A DNA stretch of 36,024 nt from Alphaproteobacteria bacterium (GCA_030431875.1 JAUIIG010000028.1:1-36024), one strand, 5' to 3'; positions 9,057 to 17,235 are shown, numbered from the stretch's first letter. Numbers and translations: made by a program. Notes: generated by a model from the letters alone, not told the origin.

Positions 9057-9173
9057 GCGTGCCATTTGCCCTGCGCGTCTGGCAGGGAACACTCCTAAGG
9101 GCTGATCCACCACAAGGTTGATAAATCCGCGCCGGGCCTTGCCGTGCGCGTCGAAGTTGCAAAAGGCTGTTTT
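9046..9173 (+). promoter_or_regulatory. leucine attenuator: competing hairpins ahead of leuA
   Basis: Several pairings share bases. Hairpin A is CACGCC (9046-9051), loop CTTA, GGCGTG (9056-9061). Hairpin B is GCCCTTAGG (9049-9057) with CCTAAGGGC (9094-9102), a perfect nine-pair stem that excludes A. CCCTG/CAGGG lies inside B. Downstream, GCCTTGC (9136-9142) can pair with GCAAAAGGC (9159-9167) with two bulged As, followed by TGTTTT: a possible terminator covering the leuA ribosome site. CAAGG (9113-9117) can pair with CCTTG (9137-9141) and would disrupt it. The leader peptide ends inside A and B. Pairings are read by eye; the terminator stem is the weakest part. Confidence 0.65.
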
Positions 9174-9177
9174 CGAA

Positions 9178-10875
9178 ATGCCCATGTTGTCCGATCCCTC
9201 GGCCAAGTACCGCCCCTTCCCGCAGGTCCCCTTGCCGGACCGGCAGTGGCCTTCGCGCACCATCACCGCCCCGCCCCGCTGGCTCAGCACCGATCTGCGT
9301 GATGGTAACCAGTCGATCATCGATCCGATGGACCGCGCCAAGAAGACGCGCTTCTTCGACCTGCTGGTGGAAGTGGGCGTGAAGGAAATCGAGGTCGGCT
9401 TCCCCGCAGCGGGCCAGACCGAATTCGATTTCATATCGTGGCTGGTGCAGTCCGAACGCGTGCCCGAAGACGTGGTGATCCAGGTCCTCACCCAGTCGCG
9501 CGAAGACCTGATCAAGCGCAGCTTTGAAAGCCTTGAAGGCGCGCACTCGGCCATCGTCCACCTCTACAACGCGGTCAGCCCGGCATGGCGCGATATCGTC
9601 TTCCGCATGAGCAAGGACGAGGTAAAGCAGATCGCCATCAATGGCGCACAATTGCTGGTGGACGAGGCTGCCAAGCGTCCCGACACCAAGTGGCAGTTCG
9701 AATATTCGCCCGAAACCTTCTCTACCGCCGAGCTCGATTTCAGCCTGGAAGTGTGTGAAGCGGTGATGAAGGTCGTCGGCCCTACCAAGGACTGGCCGAT
9801 CATCCTCAACCTGCCGGCGACGGTTGAGGCAGCAACGCCCAACATCTACGCCGACCAGATCGAATATTTCTGCCGCAACCTGCCCAATCGCGATGCGGCC
9901 GTCATCTCGCTTCACACCCATAACGACCGCGGCACCGGTGTTGCTGCTGCCGAACTCGGCCTGATGGCGGGTGCAGACCGCGTTGAAGGCTGCCTGTTCG
10001 GCAATGGCGAGCGGACCGGCAACTGCTGCCTCGTGACCGTGGCGCTGAACATGTACACGCAAGGTGTCGATCCGGGCCTCGACTTCTCCGACATCGACAA
10101 GGTGATCGAGACGGTGGAATACTGCAACGAACTGCCCGTCCACCAGCGCCACCCCTACGGCGGCGAGCTGGTGTTCACGGCCTTTTCCGGCAGCCACCAG
10201 GACGCCATCAAGAAGGGTTTCGAAGCCCACGAAAAGCAGAACGACCAGAACTGGAAGGTCCCCTACCTGCCCATCGACCCGGCAGACCTTGGCCGCGATT
10301 ACGAAGCGGTCATCCGCGTCAACTCGCAGTCCGGCAAGGGCGGCTTTGCCTGGGTGCTGCAGCAGGACCAGGGCCTGAAGCTGCCCAAGAAGTTGCAGGC
10401 ACACTTCTCCAAGCACGTCCAGTACATGGCCGACAGCCAGGGTCGTGAACTCAACGCTGCCGACATCTGGGACTGCTTCAAGCAGACCTACTACCTCAAG
10501 GTCGAGAAACGCCGCTTCCGCCTGGTCGACTACGACGAACGCCGCGCCAACGACGGCTCGCGCGTCTTCGCCGGCACTATCGAGGTGGACGGCGTGCCGC
10601 AGCAGGTATCCGGCCGCGGCAAGGGCCTGATCTCGTCGGTGCTGGCGACAATCCGCGAGACCTACGGCCTCGATTTCGAAGTGCTCGACTATTCGGAACA
10701 CGCCCTTGGTGGCGGCGTCGATGCTCGCGCGGCAGCCTATATCGAATGGTCGCTGCCCGATGGTCGCTCCGGCTGGGGTGTTGGGATTGACGAGGACGTG
10801 GCAACGGCCAGTGTCCGCGCCATCCTCTCTGCCGCCAACGGTGCGTCGCACGGTCCCGGCACGCCGCGGTTCTAG
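9178..10875 (+). CDS. leuA: 2-isopropylmalate synthase
   Basis: Condenses acetyl-CoA with 2-oxoisovalerate, the first committed step of leucine synthesis. The 565-residue protein has the DRE-TIM/HMGL-like domain with the metal-binding STDLRDGNQS (about residues 38-47), HTHNDRGTG and GNGERTGNCCLVTVALNM. A C-terminal LeuA allosteric dimer domain follows (about 430-560), where leucine normally binds. I chose the ATG at 9178 (MPMLSDPSAKYRPF); an ATG six bases later is also possible, and a TTG at 9118 would run through the attenuator. Control is probably double: feedback inhibition of the enzyme and attenuation in the leader. The TAG overlaps the stop of the converging AHH gene in CTAG. Confidence 0.96.
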   Translation: MPMLSDPSAKYRPFPQVPLPDRQWPSRTITAPPRWLSTDLRDGNQSIIDPMDRAKKTRFFDLLVEVGVKEIEVGFPAAGQTEFDFISWLVQSERVPEDVVIQVLTQSREDLIKRSFESLEGAHSAIVHLYNAVSPAWRDIVFRMSKDEVKQIAINGAQLLVDEAAKRPDTKWQFEYSPETFSTAELDFSLEVCEAVMKVVGPTKDWPIILNLPATVEAATPNIYADQIEYFCRNLPNRDAAVISLHTHNDRGTGVAAAELGLMAGADRVEGCLFGNGERTGNCCLVTVALNMYTQGVDPGLDFSDIDKVIETVEYCNELPVHQRHPYGGELVFTAFSGSHQDAIKKGFEAHEKQNDQNWKVPYLPIDPADLGRDYEAVIRVNSQSGKGGFAWVLQQDQGLKLPKKLQAHFSKHVQYMADSQGRELNAADIWDCFKQTYYLKVEKRRFRLVDYDERRANDGSRVFAGTIEVDGVPQQVSGRGKGLISSVLATIRETYGLDFEVLDYSEHALGGGVDARAAAYIEWSLPDGRSGWGVGIDEDVATASVRAILSAANGASHGPGTPRF

Positions 10876-11369
10876 AATGTCAGCGCGGTGGCGGCCCAGA
10901 TCTGGTCTGCCATTGCATCGAGTTCGGCAAAGTCCTGCCCGGCACGGAACGGGTCCCTGGTATTGAGCCGCAGGCGATTGCGCCCGGCGTCGAGCAGGCG
11001 TCGGCGCAAGGCTCCCTGCAACAGGGACAGGCGCATCATCGCATTGCGGTTGGCCTTGCGCGGGTGACGGCGCTGTTCGCTCGCCCAGTCGCCTTCGATC
11101 TGCCCGACCCGCTCTGCGACCAGCCCGTTGTACTGCGGGTGAGGCCCGCGATGCATGGGCAATCCGATGCGCAAGGCGGCCGCGACACTCGCGGGCAACA
11201 GTAGGCCGTTGCGGCGGAAATCGTCGAAACCCAGCCGATCCGTGCCGAGGGTCGAAAGCATGCGACTGAGGCCATCGCTGTTCAGCAGCTGGCACGGCAA
11301 CAGGTGGTGCCGCTGCATGTCGCTCTGGTGGCCCGGCTTGTCAGGCCGGTTTACGGACCGGAAAGACAA
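10872..11369 (-). CDS. AHH-type HNH/endonuclease VII-fold protein
   Basis: A 165-residue cytosolic-looking protein. Residues 19-95 match the AHH nuclease-fold pattern as I know it: MQRHHLLPCQLL (H21, H22), a middle NGLLLPAS, and MHRGPHPQYN (H73, H77, N81). AHH domains occur as toxin nucleases in polymorphic toxin systems but also as stand-alone proteins of unknown role, and no secretion signal or toxin delivery domain is present here. The TTG at 11369 is the best available start; an ATG 17 codons later would leave the motif almost at the N-terminus. It lies 53 bases after the minus-strand acidic-protein gene and converges on leuA with overlapping stops. Confidence 0.7.
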   Translation of the reverse strand: MSFRSVNRPDKPGHQSDMQRHHLLPCQLLNSDGLSRMLSTLGTDRLGFDDFRRNGLLLPASVAAALRIGLPMHRGPHPQYNGLVAERVGQIEGDWASEQRRHPRKANRNAMMRLSLLQGALRRRLLDAGRNRLRLNTRDPFRAGQDFAELDAMADQIWAATALTF

Positions 11370-11422
11370 TCGCCTGCGCTGCTCCTGCGCGCAAACCGAG
11401 CTTGCCCAAGTCGCGGCGACTG

Positions 11423-12181
11423 TCAGCGCGCAACCCTTCGCACGTCGACGATTGCCCCGTTGCCGCTCGCTTCGAGCCGCAAGGTCTCGCCGGACGGCCC
11501 GGTGAATTCAAGCGGATCGGTAACCCGGCCGTTCTCCACCAACCAGTTGAGCAGCCGAAGGGCAATCTTGGCCCCCTCTGCGCGGTCGGCAACGATATCT
11601 GGCGCAAGTCGCAGCTCCTGCCCGGTAAACAGGCTCAAGCCTTCGCTCGCCAGCCCTCCTTCGGGCGTGGAAGCCAGTGCGGAAAGGCCAAGCCCGGGAA
11701 AGGCCCCGCCCTCGATCCAGCGCGAGACCCCGCGCCGGAAATAGTCTGCGTCGCTTACCGCCCGGGCGGGGTGCCAGGCCACGGCGTCGACCCCCTCCAG
11801 TTCGGCCAGTTGTGCGGCGATCATTGCCAGGGTGCGCACCACGGGGAACATGGCGCCACCGGCGGCAAGGTGCGGACCCGGCATGATCAGCACTGCCTGG
11901 TGCCCGCCGATGTCGATGGCCGGTGACAGACCAAAGGAATGGACCGTGGCGGGAACGTCGATAGGCGGTTGCGGTGCCAGGCCGGAAAGGTCGAAGGTCA
12001 GGCCATTGGCGAGCAGTTCCAGCCAACCTTCTTCCTGGCCACCATCGGCAGCAGGATCGAGACTTATGGAAAACTGCCCTGCATTGCTGGCCTGCGCGCA
12101 AATATCCGCCGCGCGGGGGCGCTTCCCCGGCGCGAACAGCAGCGAAACTGCTGAAGCAAAGTCCTGGTCTTCAAGGCGCAA
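11423..12181 (-). CDS. acidic protein of unknown function, possibly DUF4261-like
   Basis: A 252-residue protein, rich in Asp and Glu with few lysines, with no signal peptide or membrane segment. The middle (about 90-190) contains VLIMPGPHLAAGGAMFPVVRTLAMIAA, VDAVAWHPARAVSDADYF and WIEGGAFPGLGLSAL, which weakly resembles DUF4261-type domains; I am not certain of this. The start is a TTG at 12181; an in-frame TAG lies eight codons upstream and there is no better start in between. It is followed on the same strand by the AHH gene, so the two probably form one transcript. An acidic partner next to a nuclease-fold protein suggests, but does not show, an inhibitor role. Confidence 0.6.
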   Translation of the reverse strand: MRLEDQDFASAVSLLFAPGKRPRAADICAQASNAGQFSISLDPAADGGQEEGWLELLANGLTFDLSGLAPQPPIDVPATVHSFGLSPAIDIGGHQAVLIMPGPHLAAGGAMFPVVRTLAMIAAQLAELEGVDAVAWHPARAVSDADYFRRGVSRWIEGGAFPGLGLSALASTPEGGLASEGLSLFTGQELRLAPDIVADRAEGAKIALRLLNWLVENGRVTDPLEFTGPSGETLRLEASGNGAIVDVRRVAR

Positions 12182-12265
12182 TGCACTGGCGATAGGCCTT
12201 GTCCCCTAATTTGCGTTCGAAGCTTTTTCTGACGGCAAAGACACTTAAGGTCGAGTCCTAGCAGA

Positions 12266-12277
12266 AATATGCATATT
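12266..12277. promoter_or_regulatory. 12-base perfect palindrome between divergent genes
   Basis: AATATGCATATT is a perfect palindrome in the 198-base gap between the minus-strand acidic-protein gene and recJ. This gap is AT-richer than its neighbours and must hold both promoters. An operator role is possible. I find no confident -35/-10 pair here. Confidence 0.3.
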
Positions 12278-12379
12278 CGTTGCCCCTCATGTTCGCCCGA
12301 TTACTTGCAAGCCTCCACACCTGTCGAGAGCCTTGTCACACCAGTTGGAGGTGGTGCCCAAAAAGGCTAGGTCAGGCAG

Positions 12380-14161
12380 ATGGCAACACGATCAAAGGTC
12401 CTGGGGGTTGAACAGTCGCTGAGCGGCAAGGCCTGGGAATGGCGCGGCGGCAACATGCAGCTTGAAGGCGGCGTGCATTCGCTGGCCGAGGACATTACCA
12501 CCCAGCTGCTGTTGTCGCGCGGTGTCGAGCCGGACGACCTGGATCGTCATCGCCAGCCGAGCCTGCGCGGCTTCTTGCCCGATCCATCGCAGTTCAACGA
12601 CATGGACCGCGCCGCCGAACGCATTGCCGAGGCCGTACTGACGCGCGAGTCCATCACGATCTACGGCGACTACGATGTCGACGGGGCGACCAGCTCGGCG
12701 CTGATGATTCGTCTGATCCGCATGCTGGGACATGACGCACGGCACTACATCCCCGATCGCCTGCTGGAAGGCTACGGCCCCAGCGGGGAGGCCCTGCTGA
12801 AGATCGGCGAGGAAGGCTCCAGCCTGATCGTCACGGTCGATTGCGGCGCCATGGCGCACGAAGCGCTGGGTATGGCGCACGATGCGGGCATCGACGTGAT
12901 CGTCGTCGATCACCACAAGTGCGCGCCCGATCTGCCACGCACCTACGCCCTGGTGAACCCCAACCGCCTCGACGAGAACGATCTCGCCGCTTCTCACGGG
13001 CACCTTGCGGCTGTCGGCGTGGCCTTCCTGCTGGCTGTTGCCGTGGTGCGCACCCTGCGCGATCGCGGATACTTTGCCGGTCGCAAGGAACCGGATCTCC
13101 TTTCCCTTCTCGATCTCGTAGCGCTGGGCACCGTGGCCGACGTGGCGGCCATCCGCGGGCTCAACCGGGCGTTCGTGGCGCAGGGCCTCAAGGTCATGGC
13201 CAAGCGCGAGAATACCGGCATGGCCGCGCTGATCGACGCCAGCCGCCTGAAAGCCGCGCCCAAGTGCAGCGATTGCGGTTTTGCCCTTGGCCCCCGCATC
13301 AACGCCGGTGGTCGCGTGGGCGAAGCGACGCTGGGCGTACGCCTGCTGACGACAGAGGACCCCGACGAAGCGCGCGCAATCGCCGCGCAGCTATCCGCCC
13401 TCAACGAGGATCGCCGCGCCATCGAGGCTGCCGTGCAGGCGGAGGCGGAGGAGCAACTGGCCGCCCAGCACAACCGGTCGGTCATCTGCCTGTCCGGCAA
13501 GGGCTGGCATCCCGGCGTGATCGGCATCGTCGCCGGACGCATCAAGGAGAAGTCCGGCAAGCCGAGCCTGGTCATCGCGCTCGACTCGGAGAATGGACAA
13601 GGCAAAGGCTCGGGGCGCTCGATCGCGGGTGTGGACCTTGGCGCAGCCATTATCGCCGCGCGCGAGGCGGGGCTGCTGGTGGCGGGCGGTGGCCATGCCA
13701 TGGCAGCAGGCCTCACGGTGGAAGCCGACAAGCTCGATGCCCTGGCAGAATGGCTCGACGACAGGCTGGCGAGCGCGGTCGCCAAGGCCAGCGCATCGCA
13801 GACCATGTTGCTCGATCTTGCGGTCGCTCCCGGCGGGCTGACACCCGACCTTGTCGAAACGCTCGAAGCCGCCGGACCCTACGGCGTCGGCTGGCCGGGA
13901 CCACGAATCGCCGTGGGGCCGGTTCACATCGTGAAGACCGACATTGTCGGCACCGACCACTTGCGGCTGATCGCTGCCGGGCAGGACGGGCGCAGCCTCA
14001 AGGCCATCGCCTTTCGCGCTGCCGACAGCGAAATGGGCCAGTCGATTCTCCACGGCGCCAAGGGGCGCCGCCTGTGGCTGGCAGGGCGCGCGAAAATCGA
14101 CGATTGGGGCGCTCGTCCCGCCGCCGAATTGCATCTGGAAGACGCGGCCTGGGCCGACTGA
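12380..14161 (+). CDS. recJ: single-stranded-DNA-specific exonuclease RecJ
   Basis: 5'-3' single-strand exonuclease acting in recombination, mismatch repair and replication restart. The 593-residue protein has the DHH phosphoesterase motifs in order: YGDYDVDGATS (95-105), VTVDCG (D154) and VVDHHKC (D177, H178, H179), then DHHA1 motifs with GPRINAGGRVGEATLGV and the GGGHAMAAG loop. A C-terminal OB-like region ends in LHLEDAAW. The N-terminus is typical. The ATG at 12380 is preceded only by a weak purine stretch (AGGTCAGGCAG). It is the sole gene between the divergent minus-strand pair and the tRNA-Glu genes. Confidence 0.96.
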   Translation: MATRSKVLGVEQSLSGKAWEWRGGNMQLEGGVHSLAEDITTQLLLSRGVEPDDLDRHRQPSLRGFLPDPSQFNDMDRAAERIAEAVLTRESITIYGDYDVDGATSSALMIRLIRMLGHDARHYIPDRLLEGYGPSGEALLKIGEEGSSLIVTVDCGAMAHEALGMAHDAGIDVIVVDHHKCAPDLPRTYALVNPNRLDENDLAASHGHLAAVGVAFLLAVAVVRTLRDRGYFAGRKEPDLLSLLDLVALGTVADVAAIRGLNRAFVAQGLKVMAKRENTGMAALIDASRLKAAPKCSDCGFALGPRINAGGRVGEATLGVRLLTTEDPDEARAIAAQLSALNEDRRAIEAAVQAEAEEQLAAQHNRSVICLSGKGWHPGVIGIVAGRIKEKSGKPSLVIALDSENGQGKGSGRSIAGVDLGAAIIAAREAGLLVAGGGHAMAAGLTVEADKLDALAEWLDDRLASAVAKASASQTMLLDLAVAPGGLTPDLVETLEAAGPYGVGWPGPRIAVGPVHIVKTDIVGTDHLRLIAAGQDGRSLKAIAFRAADSEMGQSILHGAKGRRLWLAGRAKIDDWGARPAAELHLEDAAWAD

Positions 14162-14194
14162 CTGCGGCCAGCGTGAAATATCCCAAAAGTGGGC

Positions 14195-14223
14195 TTGACC
14201 GATTGCACGCACACCCCTAATTG
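14195..14223 (+). promoter_or_regulatory. sigma-70-type promoter of the tRNA-Glu pair
   Basis: TTGACC (14195-14200) and TAATTG (14218-14223) are separated by exactly 17 bases, and the first tRNA begins 19 bases after the -10. The spacing is ideal for a short 5' leader removed by RNase P. Confidence 0.65.
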
Positions 14224-14241
14224 CGCCGCTCCATCGCGCGT

Positions 14242-14316
14242 GGCCCCTTCGTCTAGCGGTTAGGACGCGGCCCTTTCACGGCTGAAACACGGGTTCGATT
14301 CCCGTAGGGGTCACCA
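14242..14316 (+). tRNA. tRNA-Glu (anticodon TTC), CCA encoded
   Basis: The 75-base gene folds with acceptor arms GGCCCCT/AGGGGTC, anticodon loop CTTTCAC giving anticodon TTC, the T-arm CGGGTTCGATTCCCG, and an encoded CCA at 14314-14316. It reads GAA (and, with a modified wobble base, GAG). A promoter lies just upstream. Confidence 0.97.
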
Positions 14317-14373
14317 GCGATGGATTTGCCTTCCGACATGAATGGCATGTTGCCCGACCGGGCGACCGGTAAC

Positions 14374-14448
14374 GGCCCCTTCGTCTAGCGGTCAGGACGC
14401 GGCCCTCTCACGGCTGAAACACGGGTTCGATTCCCGTAGGGGTCACCA
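14374..14448 (+). tRNA. tRNA-Glu (anticodon CTC), CCA encoded
   Basis: Nearly identical to the first tRNA-Glu 57 bases upstream. I find only two differences: a T-to-C in the D loop and a T-to-C in the first anticodon base, making CTC, which reads GAG. CCA is encoded at 14446-14448. It probably arose by tandem duplication and shares the upstream promoter. Confidence 0.97.
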
Positions 14449-14499
14449 AACCAGCCAATTCCGAAACGAGCGTGGATGTTTCTGCCGACAAGGTGGAAA

Positions 14500-14517
14500 C
14501 CGTCACAATTCTGGCGC
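14500..14517 (+). promoter_or_regulatory. weak Pho-box-like repeat at the start of phoR
   Basis: CCGTCAC (14500-14506), spacer AATT, CTGGCGC (14511-14517) resembles the PhoB direct repeat CTGTCAT-N4-CTGTCAT in spacing but only partly in sequence. It abuts the chosen phoR ATG, leaving no room for a normal leader, so it may be fortuitous. Confidence 0.3.
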
Positions 14518-15711
14518 ATGAGCGTGCGCATGAAGGGCATCAAGGCTCCCGTCGCCGCTATCGTGCTGGCCATTGTTTGCGGCGTTGTCCTGCTGCTTTC
14601 GGGTTCCACCGTCGGGCCGGTCGTGGCCATGGTGGTCGTGTGGATCCTGTCGTTCTGGCTGGTCGAGCCTGCTCCCCCGGAACGACGCCCCGATACCAGC
14701 GAAGGCGTCCAGCTGACGCGCAGCGGCATGCGCGACCTGATCGAACATTCTGGCCTGCCCATGCTGATGCTGGATCACAACCGTATCATCGTGGCCAATG
14801 CCAATGCCCGCGAAGCCATCGGCGGCCATATCCTTGGACAGGACGCCCGTGTCGCCTTGCGCCACCCGGCCGCGGTCGACCTGCTCTCGCGCCCCGGCGG
14901 CGGCAGCGTGACCGTGCAGGGCCTCACCGGGCCGCGCAGTAACTGGCAGCTGACCTGCCAGCCGATCGACGAACGCTACTCGCTGATCGAACTGATCAAC
15001 CGCACCTCCGAAGCCGACGTCAGCCGGGCGCACACGGATTTCGTCGCCAATGCCAGCCACGAGCTGCGCACTCCACTCGCCTCGATCATCGGCTATATGG
15101 AAACGCTCGAAGACGAAGGCGAAGACGTCGATCCCAAGCAGGCCAGCAAGTTCTACGCCACCGTGCTGCGCGAAGCGCGCCGGTTGCAGGGCCTGGTTGA
15201 TGACCTGATGTCGCTGAGCCGCGTCGAAGCCGAGAAGCACGACCAGCCGCGCGAACCGGTGGAGCTTGAGCCATTGGTGAGACAGGCCGCACGCGACGGG
15301 GCCGGACACGAACGCTTTGACCGCGTGACCTTCGCCTTCGATGAAGGCCCGCTGGTGGTGCGCGGCGATCACAAGCAGCTGGAACAGCTGGTTCGCAACC
15401 TCGTCGACAATGCGCTGAAATACGGCAGCGATGGCCCTGTCGAGGTATCGCTGCACAAGGGCCAGCGCGACATGGTGGTATTCACCGTGCGCGACCATGG
15501 CGAGGGTATCGCCCCCGAGCACCTGCCGCACCTGACGCGGCGCTTCTACCGCACGGACCCGGGTCGCAGTCGCGCCCAGGGAGGCACCGGCCTTGGCCTC
15601 GCAATCGTGAAGCACATCGTCGAACGGCATCGCGGGCGGCTGGATATCGACAGCAAGCTGGGTGACGGCACGACCGTCACCGTGCGCATCCCGCTCCTGA
15701 TCGAAAACTGA
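14518..15711 (+). CDS. phoR: phosphate regulon sensor histidine kinase PhoR
   Basis: Membrane sensor kinase that phosphorylates PhoB under phosphate shortage. From ATG 14518 it has 397 residues: two membrane segments (about 11-28 and 33-48), a PAS domain (about 70-165; LIEHSGLPMLMLDHNRIIVAN), the dimerisation/phosphoacceptor motif NASHELRTPLASI (H181), and the ATPase domain with QLVRNLVDNALKYG, VRDHGEGI and GGTGLGLAIVKHIVERHRG. Starts at 14476 and 14530 are also in frame; none has a convincing ribosome site. It is the first gene of the phosphate locus, far from its partner phoB, which is the last. PAS-containing PhoR without a large periplasmic domain fits sensing through PstSCAB-PhoU. Confidence 0.93.
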   Translation: MSVRMKGIKAPVAAIVLAIVCGVVLLLSGSTVGPVVAMVVVWILSFWLVEPAPPERRPDTSEGVQLTRSGMRDLIEHSGLPMLMLDHNRIIVANANAREAIGGHILGQDARVALRHPAAVDLLSRPGGGSVTVQGLTGPRSNWQLTCQPIDERYSLIELINRTSEADVSRAHTDFVANASHELRTPLASIIGYMETLEDEGEDVDPKQASKFYATVLREARRLQGLVDDLMSLSRVEAEKHDQPREPVELEPLVRQAARDGAGHERFDRVTFAFDEGPLVVRGDHKQLEQLVRNLVDNALKYGSDGPVEVSLHKGQRDMVVFTVRDHGEGIAPEHLPHLTRRFYRTDPGRSRAQGGTGLGLAIVKHIVERHRGRLDIDSKLGDGTTVTVRIPLLIEN

Positions 15712-15719
15712 CGCTTCTC

Positions 15720-15738
15720 CACAAGTTGTCCACTTGTG
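15720..15738. promoter_or_regulatory. perfect inverted repeat upstream of the porin gene
   Basis: CACAAGT (15720-15726) and ACTTGTG (15732-15738) are exact inverted repeats around TGTCC, directly after phoR and 20 bases before a Pho box. There is no T tract, so a terminator is unlikely; an additional operator is possible. Confidence 0.35.
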
Positions 15739-15757
15739 ACAGGCTTGTGTCCGTCGA

Positions 15758-15786
15758 CTGTAACAATAGCGTCACATTGTGGTCAT
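15758..15786 (+). promoter_or_regulatory. Pho box upstream of the phosphate porin
   Basis: Three half-sites recur every 11 bases: CTGTAAC (15758), GCGTCAC (15769) and TGGTCAT (15780). Each resembles the PhoB half-site CTGTCAT, with four-base spacers. The last ends 42 bases before the porin ATG, leaving room for a -10 and leader. Among the candidates here it is one of the best. Confidence 0.65.
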
Positions 15787-15828
15787 AGCGGGCGCACATC
15801 GCAGCCACAAAAGTGAAACAGAATTGTC

Positions 15829-17235
15829 ATGAAGAAACTTCTCGCGCCCGCCCTCCTGGCCGCCACGGCCCTTACGCCCGGCGCTGTTTTTGCGCAGGAA
15901 TCCGCGCAGGATTCCATGTCTGGCGTGATGGAAGAACTCGCCGCAATGCGCGCCGAGATCGCCCGCCTGAACCAGCGAGTCGCGGAACTGGAAGCCGACC
16001 AGGCGCAGAGCGCAGCCGACATGGTTGCCCTCGAAGCGCAGGCCGCTGCAGCTCAGGCCCAGACTGAAGCCGCCATCGCCGCGATCCCCGCACCGATGGT
16101 CACGGCGCCCAGCGGAACCGAGATCTCGTGGGCCGGCGCCCCCGAGATCGAAGGCCCCGGTGGCTGGTCGTTCAAGCCGCGCGGTCGCCTCAACATCGAC
16201 GCGGGGTTCATCAACGCGCCCGAATCGACCGGCCGCGAAGACGGCTTCAACAGCGAAATGCGCCGCGCCCGCCTGGGCGTCGAAGGCGATATCCCGGGCG
16301 GCTTCGGCTACAAGTTCGAAATCGACTTCGCTGGCAACAGCGTGGACGTGACCGACGCCCTGCTCAGCTACGAACATGGCGCGCTCACCGTTAACGTCGG
16401 CCAGCGCAACAACTTCCAGTCGCTGGAAGAGCTGACCTCCAGCCGCTTCTCCTCCTTCATCGAGCGCGCCGCCTTCACCGATGCCTTCGGGTTCGAACGC
16501 CGCCTGGGCGTTGCCGTTGAACTGGAGCCGACCGATTCGGTGCTGATCCAGGCCGGTTTCTTCACCGACAACATCGGCGACCTGCCGAGCAAGTCGACCA
16601 GCGTCGACGGCCGCGTCGTGTTCATGCCCGAACTTGGCGATACCCAGCTGCACTTCGGTGCCTCGGTGCACTTCACCAACGTGGCAGATGGTGACACCGT
16701 GCGTTACCGCCAGCGCCCGCTGGTCCACTTCACCGGCGAACGCTTCATCAACACCGGCAACCTGCCCGCCACCAGCGAGTTCGGTGCCGGCGTGGAAGCT
16801 GCCGCCATATCTGGTCCGTTCCACGTGGTTGCCGAAGGTTTCTGGCAGAACCCCAGCCTGGACGGCCCGATGCCCGACCCGACCTTTTTCGGCGGCTACG
16901 TCGAAGCGGGCGTGTTCCTGACCGAAGGCGACAGCCGCGGTTATCGTGGCGGCACCTTCAACCGCACCCGCCCGGCGCACCCGGTCGGCGAAGGCGGCAT
17001 GGGCGCAGTGCAGGTCAACGTACGTTACGACTACCTCGACCTGAGCGACGCCGGTGTCATCGGCGGGACGCAGAACGGCTATATGGCCAGCCTCGTCTGG
17101 GTACCCACCGACTACACCCGCTTCCTCGTCAACTATGCCCGCCTCGAATACGACGATGCGGTGCATGCGGCAGCAGGCGGAGACCTGGATTACTCGGTCG
17201 ACGTCATCGGCATCCGCGCCCAGGTCGATTTCTGA
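15829..17235 (+). CDS. OprP/OprO-type phosphate-selective outer-membrane porin
   Basis: A 468-residue outer-membrane protein. A signal peptide (MKKLLAPALL... ending VFAQE, about 23 residues) is followed by a coiled coil with heptad character (MEELAAMRAEIARLNQRVAELEAD, about 31-60) and an Ala/Gln-rich linker, then a beta-barrel region with alternating hydrophobic strands from about residue 108 (GWSFKPRGRLNIDAGFI) to the terminal YSVDVIGIRAQVDF, ending in aromatic Phe. OprP/OprO porins are trimeric channels for phosphate or polyphosphate. Location between phoR and pstS, with a Pho box, supports induction under phosphate starvation. The coiled coil may trimerise the protein in the periplasm. Confidence 0.88.
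   Translation: MKKLLAPALLAATALTPGAVFAQESAQDSMSGVMEELAAMRAEIARLNQRVAELEADQAQSAADMVALEAQAAAAQAQTEAAIAAIPAPMVTAPSGTEISWAGAPEIEGPGGWSFKPRGRLNIDAGFINAPESTGREDGFNSEMRRARLGVEGDIPGGFGYKFEIDFAGNSVDVTDALLSYEHGALTVNVGQRNNFQSLEELTSSRFSSFIERAAFTDAFGFERRLGVAVELEPTDSVLIQAGFFTDNIGDLPSKSTSVDGRVVFMPELGDTQLHFGASVHFTNVADGDTVRYRQRPLVHFTGERFINTGNLPATSEFGAGVEAAAISGPFHVVAEGFWQNPSLDGPMPDPTFFGGYVEAGVFLTEGDSRGYRGGTFNRTRPAHPVGEGGMGAVQVNVRYDYLDLSDAGVIGGTQNGYMASLVWVPTDYTRFLVNYARLEYDDAVHAAAGGDLDYSVDVIGIRAQVDF

Noticed and set aside
9043-11295. Very long open frame (750 codons) antisense to leuA
   Set aside because: It lies opposite an unmistakable LeuA and arises from GC-rich codon bias; its protein is His/Val/Asp-rich with no family motifs. 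The same explains long antisense frames over ilvB, dnaE2, serB and imuB.
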